Positions 33,009 to 39,779 of a stretch of DNA of 64,000 nucleotides are shown piece after piece. Position numbers and translations under genes: made by a program. Each line of letters begins with the position of its first letter. Position 1 is the first letter of the stretch. The stretch is from Brevundimonas sp. NIBR11 (GTDB taxonomy: Bacteria; Pseudomonadota; Alphaproteobacteria; Caulobacterales; Caulobacteraceae): assembly GCF_027912535.1 (NCBI RefSeq), contig NZ_CP115465.1, forward strand, positions 1,716,001 through 1,780,000, given 5' to 3'. The notes under the pieces are model-generated. The model ran no database searches. It was not told the DNA's origin and saw only the letters and a program-made list of their open reading frames with translations.

Positions 33009-33725
33009 ATGGCTTCTGGAAACTATCTCATCGACGGTTTGGATACGGCGACGAGCGACGCTCTGCGCGCGATCCTCAAACCGTGCCGCATCACAGCCGG
33101 CGAAGTTCTGATCGACCAAGGGGAGCGGATCGAAACGATTCACTTCCCGACGACCGCCTACCTCGTCAATCGCATCAGCAACGGGCGGGGTCAGACCCTA
33201 CAGGTCACCTTCGTCGGCAGAGAGGGCGTCTCGGGTTTGGCGCCGTTCCTGGCGGACGCACCGTGCAGTTGGTCAGTGGTCGGACAAGGCGATGGCGACG
33301 GCTTCTCTGGTTCGGCGCAGGCCGTACGCCAGCTCGCTCAGGAGATGCCCTCGCTCCTGCACAGACTGCTGCAACTCAGCCACTTTTATCAGGCTGAGGC
33401 GCATCAGTTGGCGCTGGCGGCGACGTATGAGTCTATCACCGCTCGTCTCGCATCCTGGCTGCTTACCGCCTTCGACGCAGCCGGGCGGAATGAGATCAAG
33501 GTCACCCAAGATGAGATCGCTCATCATCTGGGCGTACAGCGTACCAGCGTCGTCAGTTCCTACTCGGAACTGTTCAGGATGGGTGCGGTCAAATTGATGA
33601 GAGGTCGCGTTACCCTTACGAACGAAGGCTCACTTCGTCGTGCGTCCTGCGGAAGCTATGAGCTGATCCAGTCCATGGGAAGGGATCTCGGAGTCCTGCC
33701 GCGCGAGGATGAGCAAGCGGCCTAA
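33009..33725 (+). CDS. Crp/Fnr-family transcriptional regulator
   Basis: 238 residues. The N-terminal cyclic-nucleotide-binding-like barrel contains ITAGEVLIDQGERIETIHFP and GREGVSGL. A dimerisation helix (LLHRLLQLSHFYQAEAHQLA) precedes a winged HTH with VTQDEIAHHLGVQRTSVVSS. No Cys cluster for Fe-S binding is visible, so it is not an Fnr-type oxygen sensor. It is divergent from the KGG operon and may control it (inference). Many such genes in alphaproteobacteria respond to stress or light. Confidence 0.88.
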   Translation: MASGNYLIDGLDTATSDALRAILKPCRITAGEVLIDQGERIETIHFPTTAYLVNRISNGRGQTLQVTFVGREGVSGLAPFLADAPCSWSVVGQGDGDGFSGSAQAVRQLAQEMPSLLHRLLQLSHFYQAEAHQLALAATYESITARLASWLLTAFDAAGRNEIKVTQDEIAHHLGVQRTSVVSSYSELFRMGAVKLMRGRVTLTNEGSLRRASCGSYELIQSMGRDLGVLPREDEQAA

Positions 33726-33734
33726 CGCGACTTT

Positions 33735-33956
33735 TCACCGACCTTGGACGGTAAGCCGCCAAATCTCTTGGCCGACCCCGTTGGTCACCACCACGGAGAA
33801 GGGGCCGCCTTTTACCACATAGGCGGAGTGCTCACGCAGTGTCTCAAAGATCACCGCCACAGCCGACCGCCTTGCGGCCTCATCGTCGGCAAGTTCCTCG
33901 CCGTCGGGGTCAGGACGGTTTTCGCCGTCCAAGACATTGAAGAAGTACCGGGGCAC
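33735..33956 (-). CDS. DUF6894-like small protein, 73 aa
   Basis: GTG 33956 has GGGAGAG about 6 nt upstream and gives the family start PRYFFNVLDG. DPDGEELADDEAARRSAVA follows, typical of DUF6894. TTG 33971 is a less likely start. A GGAAC-N17-GTT promoter lies at 34014-33990 on the same strand, suggesting stress-sigma control. Confidence 0.75.
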   Translation of the reverse strand: MPRYFFNVLDGENRPDPDGEELADDEAARRSAVAVIFETLREHSAYVVKGGPFSVVVTNGVGQEIWRLTVQGR

Positions 33957-33989
33957 CAGCCGCTCTCCCAATCTGAAGCCCCATCCACC

Positions 33990-34014
33990 AACACCATATC
34001 GTCTAGCCAGTTCC
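33990..34014 (-). promoter_or_regulatory. Stress-sigma (EcfG-type) promoter for the DUF6894 gene
   Basis: On the reverse strand GGAAC (34014-34010) is followed after 17 nt by GTT (33992-33990), the general stress sigma consensus of alphaproteobacteria. It lies about 35 bp before the GTG start at 33956. Confidence 0.6.
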
Positions 34015-34104
34015 TAAGTCGTTTTGCGGACGGTGTTTTTCCTCATTACCGAGCTAATACTCAGGATTCAGACCGACGGTGAGCCAGAGTTAATCCGAGT
34101 TTAC

Positions 34105-34130
34105 GGAACCGTACAAAAGCCGGAGCGCTT
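34105..34130 (+). promoter_or_regulatory. Weak EcfG-like promoter before the response regulator
   Basis: GGAAC at 34105-34109 is followed after 16 nt by CGCTTAGG, one base off the CGTT core. It lies within 55 bp of ATG 34156. The -35 box is exact, the -10 imperfect. Confidence 0.35.
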
Positions 34131-34155
34131 AGGTTCACAGGGCGGAACAAAAACC

Positions 34156-34530
34156 ATGGCCGATACTGTCTGCGTCTTCGTCGTCGATGACGACCCTCTT
34201 ATTGCCATGACAATCGAACATGCGTTGGAGGACGGCGGCTTCGAGGCACGCTCGGGGAACTCGGCTGCCGATGCGACCATCCTATTCGAGCAGCATGGAG
34301 ACGCGTGCCGAGCTCTGATCACAGATGTGAACCTCGGTCCCGGACCCAAGGGCTGGGACGTCGCCCGCGAGGCCCACGCTCGATTGCCGGACTTGCCAGT
34401 TGTCTACGTGACCGGCGATAGCGCCCACGAGTGGACAGCTCAGGGCGTACCCAACAGCATCCTGGTCACCAAGCCGTTTGTCGGCGCACAGATCGTCACG
34501 GCAGTGACTACGCTCCTAAACGGCGGTTGA
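34156..34530 (+). CDS. Single-domain response regulator (receiver only)
   Basis: The 124-residue receiver domain has the acidic pair in VFVVDDDP, the phospho-acceptor Asp in ALITDVNLGPGPKG, the Thr in VVYVTGD, and the Lys in ILVTKPF. There is no output domain, so it should act through protein contacts or as a phosphate sink. No kinase gene is near. Confidence 0.9.
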   Translation: MADTVCVFVVDDDPLIAMTIEHALEDGGFEARSGNSAADATILFEQHGDACRALITDVNLGPGPKGWDVAREAHARLPDLPVVYVTGDSAHEWTAQGVPNSILVTKPFVGAQIVTAVTTLLNGG

Positions 34531-34537
34531 GCTGCGC

Positions 34538-34744
34538 CTAGTGAAGCGATGGCGCCCGCTGAAGCTCCTCCACAAGCTGGTCCGATATCCGCCTGCCCGA
34601 CAAGTGTTCCAGCTCGTCTCGACTATAACCCTCCCGCGCGAGAGCCTGCGCAATCTCCCGCTTGGAGCGGCAGCGGCCTGACTGGGCGAGCTCGAACGCC
34701 CGGGCGACGACGTGAGCAGGCTTGATCGTATGACTGATGCTCAT
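34538..34744 (-). CDS. Small helical protein, 68 aa, unknown
   Basis: The product contains RSKREIAQALAREGYSRDEL and reads as a compact helical, possibly DNA-contacting domain. ATG 34744 is only about 10 nt past the -10 of a strong GGAAC-N17-CGTT promoter, so the mRNA may be nearly leaderless. It ends facing the response regulator gene. Confidence 0.65.
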   Translation of the reverse strand: MSISHTIKPAHVVARAFELAQSGRCRSKREIAQALAREGYSRDELEHLSGRRISDQLVEELQRAPSLH

Positions 34745-34754
34745 ACGTAGACAA

Positions 34755-34780
34755 AACGTGGTCTTAAATGGCCTCGTTCC
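34755..34780 (-). promoter_or_regulatory. Stress-sigma (EcfG-type) promoter for the 68-aa gene
   Basis: On the reverse strand GGAAC (34780-34776), 17 nt, then CGTT (34758-34755). This matches the alphaproteobacterial general stress consensus fully. Confidence 0.7.
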
Positions 34781-34839
34781 TGTGCTCGCTACGCGACATT
34801 GAAACTAGTTAGCGCATTTGCCTTCCTTGCCCGATAAGC

Positions 34840-34878
34840 GATTCAAATGAATCACTTAATCGACGGATCGAATCACTT
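34840..34878. promoter_or_regulatory. Palindrome and phased direct repeat upstream of the ligase gene
   Basis: GATTCAAATGAATC at 34840-34853 is a perfect palindrome. GAATCACTT occurs at 34849-34857 and again at 34870-34878, 21 bp apart, about two helical turns. The layout suggests a regulator-binding site; the regulator is unknown. Confidence 0.4.
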
Positions 34879-34901
34879 CGCGCGGGGTTCGACTCGTCGC
34901 C

Positions 34902-35879
34902 ATGCCCCGCAGAAAGCAGGACCTGGAGCGGACGCCGAGGATGCCGGCGAGCTTCCAACCGTTGTCGCATCCGACGCTCGAGGCGAAGCCGCCGGCAGGG
35001 CGCGGGTGGATTCACGAGATCAAGTTCGACGGCTGGCGGGTGCAGCTGAACGTCTCGGGCGGGGTGGCGACCTGGTGGAGCCGGAACGGCAACGACCTGA
35101 CCGAACGACTACCTCGGCCATCGGCTGATGCGGCCGGGCTGGAAGACTGCATCCTCGACGGCGAGCTGTGCGCGGTCGACGCAGACGGGAACCCAAACTT
35201 CTCCCTGCTGAAAGGCTCGATGAACGCGCGGGGCAGCGGCAAACTGGTCTACTTCGCCTTCGACATCCTGTGGCGCGGGGAGAGCGACCTTCGGCCTTAC
35301 GCCCTCTCGACGCGGAAGAAGGCGCTCTCCGCCGTGCTGGAGGGCGGGACCGAGGCGGCCCGCAAACGCATCCATTACGTCGACCATTTCGAGGGCATCT
35401 CCTCGGCCGATCTGATCAAGGCCGCCTGCAATATGCGGCTGGAGGGGATCGTCTCCAAACAGCTGGGCGAAAACTACCGCGCCGGTCGGACGTCGGTCTG
35501 GATCAAGTCGAAGTGCCGGCCGGGCCAAGAGGTGGTAGTGGGCGGCTGGAAGTCCGGTTCGGACGGCCGGTTCAAGAGCCTGCTGACCGGTGTCTATGAG
35601 CGGGGTGAGCTGCGCTATGCGGGGTCATTGAAGAACGGCTTCCGCGATCGGGACGTGTCGGACCTGCGGCCCCGACTGAAGGCGCTGTCGCGCGCGCGCA
35701 CGCCGTTCGCCGGCGAACAGCCCAAGGCGACGGGCGGTGATCGTCTGCACTTTGTCGAGCCCGAGTTGGTCGCCCAGGCAGAGATCGCCGAATGGACCGG
35801 CAGCGGGCGACTGCGTCAGGCGAGCTTCAAGGGCCTGCGCGAGGACAAGGCGCCGACGGATGTCCGTCGTGAAGGTTGA
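34902..35879 (+). CDS. ATP-dependent DNA ligase, stand-alone LigD-type ligase domain
   Basis: 325 residues. The nucleotidyl-lysine motif is KFDGWR (Lys41). Other ligase motifs follow: ILDGELCAVD, LVYFAFDILW, LEGIVSKQLG and VWIKSKC. The C-terminal OB-fold region has EVVVGGWKSGSDGRFKSLL and the LigD-type FVEPELVAQAEIAEWT ending. The polymerase and phosphoesterase domains of full LigD are absent and no Ku gene is in the window. It may repair breaks or nicks in stress. Confidence 0.9.
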   Translation: MPRRKQDLERTPRMPASFQPLSHPTLEAKPPAGRGWIHEIKFDGWRVQLNVSGGVATWWSRNGNDLTERLPRPSADAAGLEDCILDGELCAVDADGNPNFSLLKGSMNARGSGKLVYFAFDILWRGESDLRPYALSTRKKALSAVLEGGTEAARKRIHYVDHFEGISSADLIKAACNMRLEGIVSKQLGENYRAGRTSVWIKSKCRPGQEVVVGGWKSGSDGRFKSLLTGVYERGELRYAGSLKNGFRDRDVSDLRPRLKALSRARTPFAGEQPKATGGDRLHFVEPELVAQAEIAEWTGSGRLRQASFKGLREDKAPTDVRREG

Positions 35880-36042
35880 GCCCGCCATCATCGGCCGGCG
35901 GGTGCTGGGGCTGGTCGGCCAAGGATTGCCGGACCATCAGATCCGCTGTCCGGATTGTCGGCAGGTCATCCACATGCGGGATCTGGCGGCGGTGCTGTCG
36001 CACGAGCGGCGGCACATAGCGGACGTCGCCAACGTCCGCTGA
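35860..36042 (+). CDS. Small CxxC protein, 60 aa
   Basis: ATG 35860 lies inside the ligase 3' end (20-nt overlap, other frame). The product has RCPDCRQVIHMRDLAAVLSH, with one CxxC plus His residues that could bind zinc. It is coupled to the ligase gene. Function unknown. Confidence 0.6.
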   Translation: MSVVKVEPAIIGRRVLGLVGQGLPDHQIRCPDCRQVIHMRDLAAVLSHERRHIADVANVR

Positions 36043-36060
36043 GGGTGGGAAGCGGACTGC

Positions 36061-36092
36061 AAACGGCCCCGCCATCGCCAGCGGAGCCGTTT
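36061..36092. terminator. Bidirectional terminator between convergent genes
   Basis: AAACGGC (36061-36067) pairs with GCCGTTT (36086-36092), with an inner CCGC/GCGG. It sits between the rightward CxxC gene (stop 36042) and the leftward IPTL-CTERM gene (stop 36110). A/T-rich edges on both sides would serve either direction. Confidence 0.65.
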
Positions 36093-36109
36093 AATTCAGG
36101 ATTAAGTCG

Positions 36110-36730
36110 TCAGGCGATGAGGCGGCGACGCTGGATGTAGAGGGCCGCGCCACCGGCCAGGACTGTGCCGAACAGGATCATCGCCCACTCCGTCATTGTC
36201 GGGACGGGGACAGGGTTTAGCTCCTCGTAAACTTGGAAGGGCGCGTCGCAGCAGGACCAGCCTCCGCCTTGATTGGTGAAGCCGGAAAGCGCCGTACCGC
36301 CAGCATAGTCGTTGGTGAAGGTGATGGCGGTATTGCCAGCGCCAAACACGACCGAATAGGTCTGGCCTGCGATCACCGGGAAGGGCGTGGTCAGGTTGAT
36401 CGTGGTGAAGCCCGTGTTGTTATCAACAGACTGGGTCAGCGTGACGGCCTGCTGGTAAACGGGGGTGCCCACCATGCCATTCACGCCGCTGCCGTTCGAG
36501 CCGTTGTAGATGTACATGGTCGTATTGACGTTGGACCGGGACCTGAAATCGATCCTCGTGATCCGCCCGGTCAGCGTCGCAGTGAAAGACTGACCGACGC
36601 CTGGGCCAGGGAGCCCGGTCGCCCCGTTGGGCTGGCTGATAGTCTGCGCGTTGGCGAAGCCGGGCACAGCGGCGATCGCACACAAGGCGAGAAGAAGCGC
36701 GGCAAAGCGCGCCGAAAGCTTATTGAACAA
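36110..36730 (-). CDS. Secreted protein with IPTL-CTERM tail (third of three)
   Basis: 206 residues from TTG 36730, preceded by TGGGGGA. This start yields a clean signal peptide (FNKLSARFAALLLALCAIAA, then FANAQ). The body is a beta-sandwich-like region with GQSFTATLTGRITRIDFRSR and GQTYSVVFGAGN, of a type found in surface-exposed proteins. The tail is PTMTEWAMILFGTVLAGG, a short membrane stretch and RRR. It matches the tails of the genes at 27455 and 29964 almost exactly although the bodies differ. Confidence 0.8.
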   Translation of the reverse strand: MFNKLSARFAALLLALCAIAAVPGFANAQTISQPNGATGLPGPGVGQSFTATLTGRITRIDFRSRSNVNTTMYIYNGSNGSGVNGMVGTPVYQQAVTLTQSVDNNTGFTTINLTTPFPVIAGQTYSVVFGAGNTAITFTNDYAGGTALSGFTNQGGGWSCCDAPFQVYEELNPVPVPTMTEWAMILFGTVLAGGAALYIQRRRLIA

Positions 36731-36911
36731 GGCGTCCCCCAAAATCAAAGCAGGGACGAAGGTCCGTGCGCTCTTTGTCCGCCGGATTTCGCGAAGATGG
36801 TCAACTGACGAAGCGTGACAGGCGAACACCGGGGGCGGACCTATGAACGCCAGATGACCTAGGAACGGCAGGCCGGGCACCCCGTTAACCCTGGGGCGCC
36901 GGCCATGGAGC

Positions 36912-36996
36912 GGTGGCCCGGCATGATGCGCCGCTCCGTCCTCTGAGATGTTGAAACCGGGGACCCCCGTCGGCCTGACAATGGCGGGGGTCTTCG
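36912..36996. repeat. Right copy of the 83-85-bp direct repeat with hairpin
   Basis: Aligns with 30667-30749 in the same orientation. The stem here is GACCCCCG (36962-36969) with CGGGGGTC (36985-36992). One pair that is G-T in the other copy is G-C here, which suits a conserved RNA structure. It abuts the stop of the leftward gene at 37000. Confidence 0.75.
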
Positions 36997-36999
36997 CAC

Positions 37000-37116
37000 T
37001 CAGCCATGAAGGACGCGGGCCAGCTGCAGGCCCGCCACGACAAAGCCGACTACGATCACGGCGCTCAAGACCCAGCCCCGGAGCCGATGGAGGACTGTCA
37101 GGACCTCGGCCAGCAT
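37000..37116 (-). CDS. 38-aa single-pass membrane peptide, end of the integrase operon
   Basis: ATG 37116 overlaps the stop of the gene upstream (ATGA). It codes MLAEVLTVLHRLRG and a hydrophobic helix (VLSAVIVVGFVVAGLQLA). Confidence 0.55.
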   Translation of the reverse strand: MLAEVLTVLHRLRGWVLSAVIVVGFVVAGLQLARVLHG

Positions 37117-37406
37117 CAAGGCAACGCCTTGGCGGTCATCACATATTCCATGATGGCTCCCCGGGGCCGCAGGATGAAGTGGACCCGGCCGATGCAGCCG
37201 ATCCGGCGACAAGCGGTCTCCGCGCCCCACAGCGAGTAGTCCGGCCCCATCACTTGGGCGATCCGTCGCACGTCCGCTTCGATTCGGAGGTCGCACACCG
37301 GACATTCGGCGATGACCGGCCAGCGGTTGCGCAGGATCTGATCCACGGTCTGAGAGGCCTCGCGCCAGTCCGCCTCGCGGTAGCGGTCGAGGTTCTTACG
37401 ACCCAT
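37116..37406 (-). CDS. Zinc-ribbon-like phage protein, 96 aa
   Basis: Cys pairs in AECPVCDLRIEADVR and AETACRRIGCIGR form a probable zinc site. An N-terminal helix carries DRYREADWREAS. It overlaps the 3' end of the gene upstream by 11 nt. Unknown function; probably nucleic-acid or protein binding. Confidence 0.65.
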   Translation of the reverse strand: MGRKNLDRYREADWREASQTVDQILRNRWPVIAECPVCDLRIEADVRRIAQVMGPDYSLWGAETACRRIGCIGRVHFILRPRGAIMEYVMTAKALP

Positions 37407-37848
37407 GGGGAAGGATGCCGGCGGCGGCGAGGTCGGGCCCCGCCGGGCAGTCTCTCAGCACATCGAGATACCCGAAAACATCCTGACCAATCTCAGCGAG
37501 CCAAGTGTTCAGACGACGACACCATTGCAGGCGCGCGTCGTTCTCCAACTCCTTGCCGAAGCCGTCTGCGTTCGGATCGTTGGCGGTCCGGACCAGCAGT
37601 CGTCGGCCGCCGCATCCGCTGCACCGCAGGGCGGACACGAAGCGGCCGATGCTCCCTCTGAGGTGCTGGGTGAACTTGACCGTTATCCGGCGCCCGGAAA
37701 TCTGTCCCTCACGGCCGCAGGACAGGCAGCGGATCGCAAGCTGATTGGCGCGGTGCGGAAGATCGATCAGCGGCCCCTCGCCCTCGCCGCGACCCGTCAT
37801 CCGGGGGAATTCATCGTCGGGCAGATCCGGGAAGGGATCGTGCAGCAT
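37396..37848 (-). CDS. Zinc-binding phage protein, 150 aa
   Basis: CLSCGREGQI and LRCSGCGGRRLLVRT give a CxxC...CxxC zinc ribbon in the middle third. The C-terminal third is helical. It lies two bases after the 80-aa gene in the leftward integrase operon. Confidence 0.65.
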   Translation of the reverse strand: MLHDPFPDLPDDEFPRMTGRGEGEGPLIDLPHRANQLAIRCLSCGREGQISGRRITVKFTQHLRGSIGRFVSALRCSGCGGRRLLVRTANDPNADGFGKELENDARLQWCRRLNTWLAEIGQDVFGYLDVLRDCPAGPDLAAAGILPHGS

Positions 37849-37850
37849 GG

Positions 37851-38093
37851 TCAGGCCCCGGCGTAATCGAGCGCGTCGAGGCCGGCGAGCGGCTCTAGCC
37901 CAAGGCGTCGGCGCTGCTGACGAGCGTGCTCCCGGTCGATCGATCCCGGCCGCATGCGATCCAGCTGGCGCAGAAGCTCATGATGGCTGGCCAACCCATC
38001 GGGGCCCGGGCTGAGGTTCGCGACCAGGTTAGCGATCATGGCCTTGTGTTCTGCGAACGGCGGGAGCGGGGTGTCGTCGTTCATCGTTATCAT
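37851..38093 (-). CDS. Small helical phage protein, 80 aa
   Basis: Its start overlaps the integrase stop (ATGA at 38090-38093). It has PFAEHKAMIANLVANLSPGP and a basic RQQRRRLGLEP region. By position it could be an excision or recombination accessory protein, but no excisionase HTH is visible. Confidence 0.6.
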   Translation of the reverse strand: MITMNDDTPLPPFAEHKAMIANLVANLSPGPDGLASHHELLRQLDRMRPGSIDREHARQQRRRLGLEPLAGLDALDYAGA

Positions 38094-39322
38094 CCAGTCG
38101 GTCGGGATGCGAAGGGGATCACCTGCCCCGACCTGCCCATGCAGAAGTCAGCCCAGGCGATCATGAGGGCCCGGCGCTTCTCCAGCGCGTCGCTCCGACG
38201 GTAGGCCCGCTCCACGGCGTTGCCGACCTGGTGGGCAAGCGCTTCTTCGATCAGCTCGCGCGGGTAGCCGGTACAGTCCCCAGCCCAGTCTCGGAAAGCC
38301 GAGCGGAAGCCGTGCGGCGTGGCGTTCTGGATGCCGTTGACCTTCAAAACTTTGCCGATGGTGGCGTCGCTGAGCTGACCGTTCATCCCGGGAAACAGGT
38401 AGGACTGCTGACCAATCGCCGGGACCGCAGCGATGGCGGCGAGGGCATCGTCGGTTAGAGGCACGCGGTGCTCTTTTCCGGCCTTCATGCGGGAGGCAGG
38501 CACCACCCATAGACCACCATGAATCTCGCCTGGGGCTGCGCCGCGAACCTCACCGGAGCGAGCGGCAGTGAGGATGAGGAAGCGAAGGGCGGCGGCGGAA
38601 ACGCTCTGCCGGGTAGCGAGCAGCTTCATAAGATCAGGCACCTCGCCATAGGGCAGCGCGGCATGGTGGCTTTTCGCCCGCTTTGCTCCAGTGAGCAGGC
38701 TGGATAGATGACCGCGCCAGCGAGCCGGGTTTTCCCCTTCCCGCAATCCACGCACCTTCGCGGCATCGAGCACGCGCTCCAACCTAGAGCGAACCCGTCC
38801 GGCGGTTTCAGGCAGCGCGGTCCAGATCGGCCGAAGCGCATTCAGCACCATTTCGGTATCGACCTCGGCCACGTCAGAGGACCAGATGGCCGGACAGTGC
38901 TGGGAAAGCGAGGCTTCCCATTGAGGGCGGGACTTCTTCGACTTCCAGCCCTTCTCGAGGTCGTCCATGAGGGCCGATGCGACCGCTGAGAACTTGCGAT
39001 CGGCTGGGGCCAGGGAGTTTGCTTTCCGTGCCGTGATCGGATCGAGCCCGTCCTTGATCTGGCGCCGGGCTGCCTCGGCCGCGTCCCGCGCATCGGCGAG
39101 CTTCACCTTCTCGATGCTGCCCAAGCCCATTTCACGGCGCCGGCCGCCGTGGTGATAGATCAGAACCCATCGCCGCGCCCCTGTCTGGTCGATGCGCAGA
39201 TAGAGACCTTGGCCGTCGGCATGCATGCCGGGCTCGCGCAGGGCTTTCACGCCCAGGGTCGTCAGTCTGTTGATCGCTCGTGCCACTCGGGCCTCCGTGA
39301 ACGGAAAGAGAACATAGGGCAA
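38090..39322 (-). CDS. P4-type tyrosine integrase with N-terminal arm-binding domain
   Basis: About 400 residues. The N-terminus is a DUF4102-type arm-binding domain (MHADGQGLYLRIDQTGARRW, then MGLGSIEKVKLADARDAAE). The catalytic domain has Arg in TAARSGEVRGA, the H-x-x-R box in ATPHGFRSAFRDWAG, a later His in LAHQVGN, and Tyr in VERAYRRSDALEKRR. It integrates and excises the element. The start may be 39322 or GTG 39286 (VARAINRLTTLG), the latter closer to family length. It heads a leftward operon of four small genes and marks the right end of the prophage. Confidence 0.93.
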   Translation of the reverse strand: MPYVLFPFTEARVARAINRLTTLGVKALREPGMHADGQGLYLRIDQTGARRWVLIYHHGGRRREMGLGSIEKVKLADARDAAEAARRQIKDGLDPITARKANSLAPADRKFSAVASALMDDLEKGWKSKKSRPQWEASLSQHCPAIWSSDVAEVDTEMVLNALRPIWTALPETAGRVRSRLERVLDAAKVRGLREGENPARWRGHLSSLLTGAKRAKSHHAALPYGEVPDLMKLLATRQSVSAAALRFLILTAARSGEVRGAAPGEIHGGLWVVPASRMKAGKEHRVPLTDDALAAIAAVPAIGQQSYLFPGMNGQLSDATIGKVLKVNGIQNATPHGFRSAFRDWAGDCTGYPRELIEEALAHQVGNAVERAYRRSDALEKRRALMIAWADFCMGRSGQVIPFASRPTG

Positions 39323-39337
39323 CGTCAGGATCGGTCG

Positions 39338-39370
39338 CCACCCTAAGTCCGCCCTAACTTCCGCCCTAAG
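39338..39370. repeat. Three tandem 11-bp repeats before the integrase gene
   Basis: CCACCCTAAGT, CCGCCCTAACT and TCCGCCCTAAG follow each other at 39338-39348, 39349-39359 and 39360-39370, a core of CCGCCCTAA. They lie just 5' of the integrase gene and may be arm-type integrase sites or an operator for its promoter. Confidence 0.6.
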
Positions 39371-39779
39371 ACCAAGTGTCGGCTATCGGCGGAGGTCCAT
39401 GGAGGTAAGCGGACTGAAACGCCCGCCAGCAATGGCCCGAGCGATTTGGCTGTGGATGCCCAAAGAGGCCCGTGGAGGTAGGTCGCACGGACTCCGTCTC
39501 CGCCAGACCTTTCGCAGGGTGTCGTTTCAACACAGCAAAGGTTCAGCCGCCGAAATCCTCGTGGACGACGGGCCGGCGACGAAGCTTTGCAGATGTGCCG
39601 GCCGACGGGGCCCGCGTCTTCGGTGACGGCTGGCCGACTGAGGCCTGGACGTCCGATGGCGGACCGCCTTTCCCATGCAAAGGCGGCAGGAACAGCCCCC
39701 GGGCCCGACGGGTCAGGCCGCCAGCCGCGACAGGACCTCGTTCGTAATGCTGTCGGGCGAGGACGGTCGCGGCGCCACG
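39371..39779. other. Region without a supported gene, likely around the attachment site
   Basis: No open frame here has credible protein character. GTGGAGGTAGGTCG near 39471 and ATGGAGGTAAGCGG near 39399 are imperfect direct repeats that could belong to the integrase-binding region. No tRNA or other usual integration target is visible. The crossover site cannot be placed, since the left prophage end is outside the window. Confidence 0.4.

Noticed and set aside
34870..34905. GGGGTTCGACTCGTCGCC as a tRNA T-arm near the ligase gene
   Set aside because: No matching acceptor, D or anticodon arms occur upstream, and the ligase start lies within the would-be 3' end.
38231..38458. Rightward small frames inside the integrase gene
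   Set aside because: They overlap the integrase catalytic domain in antisense and lack ribosome-binding sites.
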